DNA of 5,130 nucleotides from a bacterium. Its GTDB lineage: Bacteria; Bacteroidota; Bacteroidia; Bacteroidales; UBA932. Positions 1 through 5,130 of this stretch are shown piece after piece. The DNA lies in contig SFUD01000070.1 of NCBI GenBank assembly GCA_004561775.1, forward strand, positions 1-5,130, in the 5' to 3' direction. The notes below the pieces were generated by a model. That model ran no database searches, was not told the origin of the DNA, and worked only from the letters and a program-made list of their open reading frames with translations. Within the stretch, counting starts at the first letter, position 1. Every line of letters begins with the position of its first letter. A program made the translations under genes and the position numbers.

Positions 1-1
1 C

Positions 2-1669
2 ATACAGAAGTATTCCAACAACAAGGCATTCAGCATAATAAATGGAGAATCCCTAACCTTTCAGGAAGTTGGCAAGAGGATAGAGAAGTTTACCTCCCTG
101 CTGAACAGCTACAGAATTGCTGCAGGAGAGAAGATAGCCCTCTTTGGAGGCAGCATGCCCAACTGGCCTGTGGCTTATCTGGGAGTTACCAGCAGTTCCA
201 GAGTTGTGCTTCCCCTTCTTCCCGATTTTACCGCCTACGAGGTTGCAAATATTCTGGAACACTCCGGCACAGAGATTATGATTGTCTCCAAGAAGTTGTT
301 CTACAAACTCTCAGAGAAGATCAAAGAGCGCCTGAAGTTAATAATTGAGCTGGATTCGCTCTCTGTAATAAAGGAGGATGACCCCTACCTCTCCAACAAG
401 GAGCAGGCTCCAATGGAGAGCCCCGCGCCAAAGGCAGAGGATATAGCCTCCATAATCTACACCTCCGGAACCTCCGGAACATCTAAGGGTGTGATGCTTA
501 CGCACAGTAATCTTACAACCAACATCTTCCAGTGCGACAAAGTATACCCTATCTACCAGAGCGACACTTTTCTCTCACTGCTGCCGCTCTCTCACGCATA
601 CGAATGCACAGTAGGCATGCTCTACCCGCTCTATGGAGGGTGCCACGTGGTTTACCTTAACGGAATACCCTCTCCATCTGTTCTTATGCCGGCGCTTAAT
701 AGCGTAAAGCCTACCGTAATACTTAGCGTGCCCCTTATTGTTGAGAAGATATACAAAGGAAAGATAAGGCCGCTCTTTACCAAGAGGCTTCTTATGCAAT
801 GGATTTACGGCATAATACCTGTCAGAAGAGTTCTGCACAGGATTGCGGGCAAGAAATTGCTTGCGCTCTTTGGGGGCAGGCTCAGATTCTTTGGAATTGG
901 AGGCGCAAAACTGGATGGAACCGTGGAGCAGTTCCTTAGAGATGCAAAGTTCCCTTACGCAATAGGCTATGGTCTTACAGAGTGCTCGCCTCTCATAGCC
1001 GGTGCGGTGGGCAAATTCCACAAAGGCACTACAGGTCCAACCCTTGTGGATATGGAGATGAGGATAGACGACCCCGGCGCCAACGGAATTGGAGAGATTC
1101 AGGTAAAGGGTCCAAACATTATGAAGGGCTACTTTAAAGATGAGGCCAAGACCAAGGCATCCTTTACTCCCGACGGATGGTTCAAGACCAAAGACCTTGG
1201 CAGAATGGATAAAAAGGGCAACCTTTACATTACAGGCCGTGCAGACAATATGATGCTTGGAGCCAGTGGAGAGAATATCTACCCGGAGGAGATAGAGGCC
1301 ATAATAAACGACAATGATTATGTTCTTGAATCTGTTGTAACCCAGAAGAATGGCAGGCTTGTTGCGCTAATCCACTTTAACTTTGAGCAGATTAATGCCA
1401 TTAAAGAGGTTGCGGAGATTAAGAAGAGCATTAACAAGACATACGAGAAGTTGAGCAAAAAGTACCCTATCCTTGCAGAGAAGTGGCAAGGATTCAAAGA
1501 GATAAACTTTGCCACCTTTGACGCAAAACTGGAAAAGGTTAAATCAGACCTTCTTGCTTATGTAAATGACAAGGTAAACAAGGCTTCACAAATCTCCGAG
1601 ATAATAATTCAGGAGACTCCATTCCAGAAGACAGCCACTCAAAAGATAAAGAGATACCTCTACAAATAG
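2..1669 (+). CDS. AMP-forming long-chain acyl-CoA ligase (partial, 5' end outside window)
   Basis: Activates a fatty acid with ATP to acyl-AMP and transfers the acyl group to CoA; probably cytosolic or membrane-associated. The frame is open from base 2, giving 555 visible residues; family length suggests only about 10-30 residues are missing, so the internal ATG at 155 is not the true start. Visible adenylate-forming motifs: P-loop TSGTSGTSKG (residues 154-163, with Ser in place of the common Pro, which the family pattern allows), GYGLTE (322-327), GWFKTKDLG with the ribose-binding Asp398, GR at 412-413, and a C-terminal QKIKR with the probable catalytic Lys548. The P-loop is encoded by a perfect 9-bp tandem repeat (461-478). 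A charged helical stretch (about residues 466-536) separates the small-domain core from the final Lys motif. The chain length of the substrate is inferred from family resemblance only. It converges on the thioesterase gene. Confidence 0.94.
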   Translation: MQKYSNNKAFSIINGESLTFQEVGKRIEKFTSLLNSYRIAAGEKIALFGGSMPNWPVAYLGVTSSSRVVLPLLPDFTAYEVANILEHSGTEIMIVSKKLFYKLSEKIKERLKLIIELDSLSVIKEDDPYLSNKEQAPMESPAPKAEDIASIIYTSGTSGTSKGVMLTHSNLTTNIFQCDKVYPIYQSDTFLSLLPLSHAYECTVGMLYPLYGGCHVVYLNGIPSPSVLMPALNSVKPTVILSVPLIVEKIYKGKIRPLFTKRLLMQWIYGIIPVRRVLHRIAGKKLLALFGGRLRFFGIGGAKLDGTVEQFLRDAKFPYAIGYGLTECSPLIAGAVGKFHKGTTGPTLVDMEMRIDDPGANGIGEIQVKGPNIMKGYFKDEAKTKASFTPDGWFKTKDLGRMDKKGNLYITGRADNMMLGASGENIYPEEIEAIINDNDYVLESVVTQKNGRLVALIHFNFEQINAIKEVAEIKKSINKTYEKLSKKYPILAEKWQGFKEINFATFDAKLEKVKSDLLAYVNDKVNKASQISEIIIQETPFQKTATQKIKRYLYK

Positions 1670-1680
1670 GGTATCTCTTT
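1648..1680 (+). terminator. Intrinsic terminator overlapping the ligase 3' end, possibly bidirectional
   Basis: A perfect 11-bp stem, AAAGAGATACC (1648-1658) with GGTATCTCTTT (1670-1680), encloses an 11-nt loop that contains the TAG stop (1667-1669). On the + strand it is followed by TATTTTC. On the - strand the symmetrical stem is followed by ATCTTTTG, so it may also end transcripts coming from the thioesterase. The left arm is coding sequence (the codons for KRYL), so the gene end and its terminator are one element. Confidence 0.78.
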
Positions 1681-1685
1681 TATTT

Positions 1686-1779
1686 TCAGCACTGCTCTCA
1701 CTTGCAGCACTCTTCTCACTTTGCAGCACTGCCCTCACTTTGCTGCACTGCTCTCACTTTGCAGTACTGCTCTCCGCGC
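1686..1779. repeat. 19-bp tandem repeat array, about 4.5 units, in the convergent gap
   Basis: The consensus unit is GCAGCACTGCTCTCACTTT. Units lie at 1686-1703 (18 bp, one base short), 1704-1722, 1723-1741, 1742-1760 and a partial, diverging unit from 1761. Units 1-4 differ from the consensus at only one or two positions each. The 19-bp period is not a multiple of three and the array lies outside both flanking genes, so it is non-coding. It starts six bases after the hairpin terminator and ends just before the thioesterase stop codon, so it would form the 3' untranslated region of the thioesterase message if that transcript ends at 1648-1680. Each unit opens with a near-palindrome; in the last unit GCAGTACTGC is a perfect 10-bp palindrome. 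The function is unknown. Confidence 0.9.
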
Positions 1780-1790
1780 GCTCTGCTGCT

Positions 1791-2186
1791 CTATCTAAGT
1801 TTGCCAAGGAATTTCTCCCTATCTACAATAAAGCGTTCGTGGTCCCCCTCGCCAATAAGGGCATTGGCTGTTGTATCGTATGCAGAGACCTTAAAGATAA
1901 GCCTTCTCTTATCCACCGCCGAGAGTTGCGCCACAGCCTTAATCTCGTTGCCCACAGGAGAGGCTTTTATGTGGGTTACGTTAAGCAGGGTACCCACAGT
2001 TGTACCGGAGAGCCCTGAGGCATCCATATACTCTTTTGCAGCATTCATTGCCGCATTCTCCATAAGCGCACACATACTTGGGGTTGCAAAGACCGGCATA
2101 TCTCCGGACCTCATTGCAATTGCTGTATTCTCCTCCTTTACTACAGTAAAAGAGGTAAATTCTATAATCTTTTGGCTATTCTCCAT
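1791..2186 (-). CDS. FlK-like hotdog-fold acyl-CoA thioesterase
   Basis: A 131-residue protein resembling the fluoroacetyl-CoA thioesterase-like (FlK) hotdog family, expected to hydrolyse a small or housekeeping acyl-CoA in the cytosol; the substrate is not known. Visible candidates for the FlK triad Thr/Glu/His are Thr35 in VFATPSM, Glu43 in LMENAAM and His72 in NVTHIKASPVG, with the same 8-residue Thr-Glu spacing as in FlK. Length is typical of the family. I chose the ATG at 2186: a TTG ten codons upstream (2216) would extend the frame but adds residues not expected in the family. The ATG overlaps the pssA stop by 11 bp, so the two genes are probably cotranscribed and translationally coupled. 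No signal peptide or membrane segment is seen. A general thioesterase-superfamily role is secure; fluoroacetate resistance should not be inferred. Confidence 0.86.
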   Translation of the reverse strand: MENSQKIIEFTSFTVVKEENTAIAMRSGDMPVFATPSMCALMENAAMNAAKEYMDASGLSGTTVGTLLNVTHIKASPVGNEIKAVAQLSAVDKRRLIFKVSAYDTTANALIGEGDHERFIVDREKFLGKLR

Positions 2187-2949
2187 CGCTGACTCTTTTA
2201 AATGGTGCAAGTACAAGGTTAATAATTATATAAAGCATAAGAACGCAAGCCACCCAAAGCGGGAATGCAAAACTCTCCAGAAGCAGCAGCAGCAATCCAA
2301 GCAGCAGAGAGAGGGCAATAAAGATAAAGCGGCTCTGGTTTCCCCTCCATTTTAGGGAGGAGAACTTGAATGAGAACATCGGGATGTTGCTTACAAGGAG
2401 AAGCGCCACCACTACAGTTGCCACATTTACCCAAATAGCATTCTCCGCAAGGAGTTGCATAAGGGCAGGTCGGGAAGAGGCATAGCCCATAAAGCCAGCC
2501 GTCATAAGTGCGGCAGATGGGGTTGCAAGTCCTATAAAGTTATGGGTCTGACGCGTATCTATATTAAATTTTGCAAGTCTTAGAGCAGAGAGCGCCACCA
2601 GCACAAATGGGACTGCAAGCATACAGGAGAGAAGAAGTGTGCTCTCCCCCTCGCTCTCAGCAGCTTTCCAGAGAGGCTCTGCAACGCTGCGCTGAAAAGA
2701 GAAGAGTATAAGCGTTGGCGCCACACCAAAACTTACCATATCCGCCAGAGAGTCCAACTCCTTACCTAGTGGAGAGTAGGCCCCGAGCAACCTTGCCGAG
2801 AGTCCGTCGCAAAAATCAAAGAGCGCGGCGGCAATCATAAAATAGAATGCGTTAAGGAAGTCACCCTCAAAGGCCTCAATGGATGCAAAGCATCCGCAGA
2901 GAAGATTCATAAGGGTAATGCTGTTTGGTATGTGCTTAAATATCTTCAT
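2176..2949 (-). CDS. pssA: CDP-diacylglycerol-serine O-phosphatidyltransferase (phosphatidylserine synthase)
   Basis: Integral inner-membrane enzyme that joins CDP-diacylglycerol and L-serine to give phosphatidylserine and CMP, the first committed step to phosphatidylethanolamine. The 257-residue protein carries the complete CDP-alcohol phosphatidyltransferase motif: Asp45, Asp48-Gly49, Ala52-Arg53, Gly62, Asp66 and Asp70, with exact family spacing. The N-terminal IPNSITLMNLLCGC is typical of the PssA branch, as opposed to PgsA. About seven or eight hydrophobic segments follow, including a very Leu-rich one near residues 206-227 encoded by a CTG/CTT-rich run (about 2278-2312). Length is close to that of other Bacteroidales PssA proteins. 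The start is ATG at 2949. It is the first gene of a two-gene unit with the thioesterase; the usual partner, phosphatidylserine decarboxylase, is not in the window. A mini-ORF starting at 2959 overlaps its start out of frame. Confidence 0.95.
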   Translation of the reverse strand: MKIFKHIPNSITLMNLLCGCFASIEAFEGDFLNAFYFMIAAALFDFCDGLSARLLGAYSPLGKELDSLADMVSFGVAPTLILFSFQRSVAEPLWKAAESEGESTLLLSCMLAVPFVLVALSALRLAKFNIDTRQTHNFIGLATPSAALMTAGFMGYASSRPALMQLLAENAIWVNVATVVVALLLVSNIPMFSFKFSSLKWRGNQSRFIFIALSLLLGLLLLLLESFAFPLWVACVLMLYIIINLVLAPFKRVSDGE

Positions 2950-2971
2950 CTCTTTCCATTATTACAACCTG

Positions 2972-2979
2972 CAAAAATA
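2972..2979 (-). promoter_or_regulatory. Candidate Bacteroidota -7 promoter box for pssA
   Basis: Read on the - strand this is TATTTTTG, an exact match to the Bacteroidota -7 consensus TAnnTTTG. It would start transcription near 2968, leaving a leader of roughly 18-20 nt before the pssA ATG. About 19 bp upstream the expected -33 TTTG is only TTTT (2999-3002), which also belongs to the T-tract of the receptor terminator. The position, just after a terminator and before a gene, supports it; the weak -33 box and the A/T-rich background keep confidence moderate. Confidence 0.45.
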
Positions 2980-2995
2980 TTCCTTTTTTGATAAA

Positions 2996-3027
2996 TAAAA
3001 AAGACCGGCTCTCTCCTTACCGGTCTT
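2996..3027 (-). terminator. Intrinsic terminator of the TonB receptor gene
   Basis: On the - strand a perfect 8-bp stem, AAGACCGG and CCGGTCTT (arms 3020-3027 and 3001-3008) around an 11-nt loop, is followed directly by TTTTATTTAT. On the + strand no T-tract follows, so it is directional. It separates the receptor from pssA and argues that they are different transcription units. Confidence 0.85.
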
Positions 3028-3034
3028 AAATCTA

Positions 3035-3100
3035 CTATTTGAGGGCAATCACCACTCTTGCGTTCTGCTATTTGAGGGTAATAACCACTCCTGCGCTTGC
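3035..3100 (-). repeat. 33-bp tandem duplication of the receptor gene 3' end, including the stop codon
   Basis: Bases 3068-3100 are the last 10 codons plus TAG of the receptor (ASAGVVITLK). Bases 3035-3067 are a second copy, matching at 26 of 33 positions, that starts directly after the stop and would read QNARVVIALK then TAG in the same frame. The distal copy has no start codon, so it would be translated only by stop-codon readthrough. The terminator stem starts 7 nt beyond the distal stop. Confidence 0.85.
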
Positions 3101-5092
3101 CCAAAAGCCAGGCATACGCAGACCTCCGTAGTCGAAGTACTTTGCAGAGGCTATATTCTCAGCCTCTACAAATATCTCCAGCAATTTGTGCTGCCACAGC
3201 AATTTCCCGTTTAGCAGGAAGTAAGGTTTGTACTCCTTTGTAACGGCATTGCCTGCATCATCTAGCTCCGAGTATGATCCTCTCCTGTCATAAAGAGTGC
3301 CATTTGCGGTAAAGAGCAGATTGTTGCAAAATGCTACAGTGGCAGAGAGCGAGAGCTTGTTCCTCATATAGTCCAGAGCATATTTGGAGATATACTCACC
3401 GCTGCTCTTGTCGGTATAGATAAAGCCATAAGAGAGTGATGCCTCCCTTAGGAAGCCCAACTTCTTCCTATATGCACCGCTAAGTTCTGCGCCATAGGTG
3501 TTCATAGAGGTAATCTGCATAGATTCCCAGTCTGCATCGGGAGTACGCTTAATCCAATCTATCACATTGCTGCCCCTTCTCCAATAGAGCACTGCAGAGG
3601 TGGCAAAGCGCTCAAAGCTCTGCTGCGCGCCAAGCCTTAGCATAAATGCCCGCTCCGGCACCAGATTAACATCTCCTTTGTAGCCTGTTGTGGTGTAGTA
3701 GAGGTCGTTGAAGGTTGGAAGGCGCATAGAGCTTACAGCGCCCAGATAGACCTTTGTGCCCCTATTTACATAGTAGGAGAGCTCTGCGCTTCCCGACCCT
3801 CTTGTGCCGTAGGGTGTCCTGCTCACTCCTGCAGAGGCGGCAACTCCAAACTTGCCATATTGCAGAGAGTGGCGCAACCAGAGGTTCAATACAGACCTGT
3901 TTTTGTACTTTGTGTAATCTATGGAGCCTATCCTCTTTGGTTCTGGCACAAATTGTCCCGATGCATCATTGCTGCCTATAGGCTCGCCCAACACCGTGGA
4001 GTAGATTGCATTGTTGGTGTAGTCCGCTCCAAGGGTTGTCTTGCCGGCAGCCCATTTGTAGGCCACCCAGCCGCTTACCCCTATGTTGTGGGTAATGTGA
4101 TGATTGAAGGGAACTTTGGACTCGTCGCCCTTAATCAGTTGGAAGCAATCTTTGTTGAACCTGTAGGAGACGGTGGCATTTGTCTCAAACTTGCCAAAGG
4201 TTGCATACCAGCGGAGCGAGCCCAGAGCTGTTCTGGTCTCCTCGTACTGATTAGGATATTTTAATGAGTAGAAACCGTTTGCTCCAAAGTCTCTCTTCTG
4301 AAAACCTGCCTGAAGGTCGAAGGTACCAAAGTTCTTTGTTGTATAGGACCCTCTCAGATAGGTATTCAGATTTGCAAAGTCTGTATTGTAGATATACCCG
4401 TCGCTTCTTCTGTAGGAGGCCGCTCCAAAGAGTTTGAGGCCGCCCCGTTCTATGGCGCCGTTTATATTACCGTACCCGTACCCGTGCTCTCCACCGGTAA
4501 GGGCAACTCTCAGATAGTTGCTGTAGCTTGGAGTTACAATAAAGTTTAACGCGCCGGCATAGGCACCCGTACCCTGAACACCATCCAGCAGCTCTACAGA
4601 TGAGAGCACCTGGGCATCTACAGGTAATGAGTGTGTCTGATGTCCTGTGCGGACATCTGTAAAATCTACGCCGTTAAGCAGAATCTGTGTCTGGTCAAAT
4701 GAGCCTCCGCGAATCGAAATGTCTGCCTGCACACTCTTTCCTCCCCTCTCTCTTACATCTACGGCAGGTGAGAGTCGCAGAAGCTGCTCCAAGGTCTGGG
4801 CAACGGCAGGATGACTCTCCCTGCGTGTAAAGATTTGGGTTTGCGCCATAACAGAGCGCGTTGGCGAGGCCTTTTCTGCATACACCATAATGGAATCAAG
4901 ATATTGATTCAGGCGTACGCTATCCAAAGCCTGTGCCTTAGCCTCTGTTGAGGCGAGTGCTATGATAGACATTCCAACCGAGAGCACTCCGATAGTTACA
5001 TGGAGGTGCATAGAGGCAAAAGCAGAATAGCCTTTGCGCGCCCACCTCTTGAAGCATGGAGCTTTCTTTGGTTTAATGGAATTGTAAATCAT
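3068..5092 (-). CDS. TonB-dependent outer-membrane receptor (BtuB/CirA-like, substrate unknown)
   Basis: A 674-residue outer-membrane active transporter powered by TonB-ExbBD. Order: long basic N-terminal extension and hydrophobic core (residues 1-53; probable cleavage after AKA at 53 or AQA at 55), a possible TonB box around residues 66-72 (DSIMVYA), plug domain about 77-188 with the classic ISIRGGSFDQTQILLNGVDF, the TGHQTHSLPVD loop and VELLDGVQGTGAYAGALNFIV, then a beta-barrel to the C-terminus rich in alternating aromatic residues. There is no carboxypeptidase-like regulatory domain and no SusD partner, and it is too short for SusC, so it resembles small-ligand receptors of the BtuB or siderophore type. 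The ATG at 5092 keeps the RWARKGYSAF extension; Met28 is an alternative start. The protein ends in LK, not the usual terminal aromatic. A separate terminator lies downstream. Only 38 bases of A/T-rich leader are visible upstream, with no clear Shine-Dalgarno site or promoter box. The ligand is not determinable here. Confidence 0.94.
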   Translation of the reverse strand: MIYNSIKPKKAPCFKRWARKGYSAFASMHLHVTIGVLSVGMSIIALASTEAKAQALDSVRLNQYLDSIMVYAEKASPTRSVMAQTQIFTRRESHPAVAQTLEQLLRLSPAVDVRERGGKSVQADISIRGGSFDQTQILLNGVDFTDVRTGHQTHSLPVDAQVLSSVELLDGVQGTGAYAGALNFIVTPSYSNYLRVALTGGEHGYGYGNINGAIERGGLKLFGAASYRRSDGYIYNTDFANLNTYLRGSYTTKNFGTFDLQAGFQKRDFGANGFYSLKYPNQYEETRTALGSLRWYATFGKFETNATVSYRFNKDCFQLIKGDESKVPFNHHITHNIGVSGWVAYKWAAGKTTLGADYTNNAIYSTVLGEPIGSNDASGQFVPEPKRIGSIDYTKYKNRSVLNLWLRHSLQYGKFGVAASAGVSRTPYGTRGSGSAELSYYVNRGTKVYLGAVSSMRLPTFNDLYYTTTGYKGDVNLVPERAFMLRLGAQQSFERFATSAVLYWRRGSNVIDWIKRTPDADWESMQITSMNTYGAELSGAYRKKLGFLREASLSYGFIYTDKSSGEYISKYALDYMRNKLSLSATVAFCNNLLFTANGTLYDRRGSYSELDDAGNAVTKEYKPYFLLNGKLLWQHKLLEIFVEAENIASAKYFDYGGLRMPGFWASAGVVITLK

Positions 5093-5130
5093 AATTAGTT
5101 GTTAAAAATTAAACAATACGTCTCTGCATT

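Noticed and set aside
461..478. Perfect 9-bp tandem repeat ACCTCCGGA
   Set aside because: It encodes the repeated Thr-Ser-Gly of the ligase P-loop, so the amino-acid motif explains it.
575..1021. Antisense 148-codon frame inside the ligase
   Set aside because: It lies wholly opposite conserved ligase motifs and has no family resemblance; it is a shadow of coding periodicity.
2278..2312. CAG/AGC-type trinucleotide run
   Set aside because: It encodes the Leu-rich membrane helix of PssA through repeated CTG/CTT codons; there is no sign of a separate element.
1702..2355. Long + strand reading frames (217 and 92 codons) over the repeat array and thioesterase
   Set aside because: They run antisense to the well-supported thioesterase and the pssA end; their protein is low-complexity (Ser/Leu/Cys, then Gln/Lys runs) with no recognisable domain, and part of it is simply the translated 19-bp repeat.
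3754..4264. Two + strand frames opposite the receptor barrel
   Set aside because: They are Cys- and Arg-rich translations antisense to a clear beta-barrel, with no supporting start context or motif.
4469..4486. Short CCGTAC hexamer repeat
   Set aside because: It encodes alternating Gly-Tyr in the receptor near residues 204-208 and is too short to mean more than codon repetition.
5093..5130. Cobalamin riboswitch or TAnnTTTG promoter upstream of the receptor
   Set aside because: Only 38 bases of leader are present. No B12-box-like sequence or clean promoter match is visible, only an A/T-rich tract with a weak TTGTT/AACAA inverted repeat. The upstream sequence would be needed.

Overview
The window suggests a member of the Bacteroidota, most likely Bacteroidales. 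The evidence is the PssA and TonB-receptor sequence types, a TAnnTTTG-type -7 box upstream of pssA, A/T-rich start regions without clear Shine-Dalgarno sites, and frequent use of ATA, AGA and AGG codons. I cannot place it to genus.

Layout: (1) bases 1-1669, + strand: an AMP-forming long-chain acyl-CoA ligase (FadD/FAA1 type), open at its 5' end and ending in a hairpin terminator whose left arm is the end of the gene. (2) bases 1670-1790: a convergent intergenic gap holding about four and a half copies of a 19-bp tandem repeat. (3) bases 1791-2949, - strand: a two-gene unit, pssA (CDP-diacylglycerol-serine O-phosphatidyltransferase) followed by an FlK-like hotdog thioesterase whose ATG overlaps the pssA stop by 11 bp. 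(4) bases 2950-3067: the pssA promoter region, a clean minus-strand terminator and a second copy of the last 33 bp of the next gene. (5) bases 3068-5092, - strand: a complete 674-residue TonB-dependent outer-membrane receptor with an unusually long signal peptide. Its promoter lies mostly beyond the window.

Three genes deal with acyl or phospholipid metabolism: the ligase makes acyl-CoA, the thioesterase probably hydrolyses an acyl-CoA, and PssA makes phosphatidylserine, the precursor of phosphatidylethanolamine. The receptor appears to be a separate transcription unit with its own terminator. Its substrate cannot be read from this window.

I see no mobile element, CRISPR array, RNA gene or clearly novel multi-gene system. 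The best leads are small structures: the 33-bp duplication of the receptor's 3' end including its stop codon, and the 19-bp repeat array in the convergent gap.
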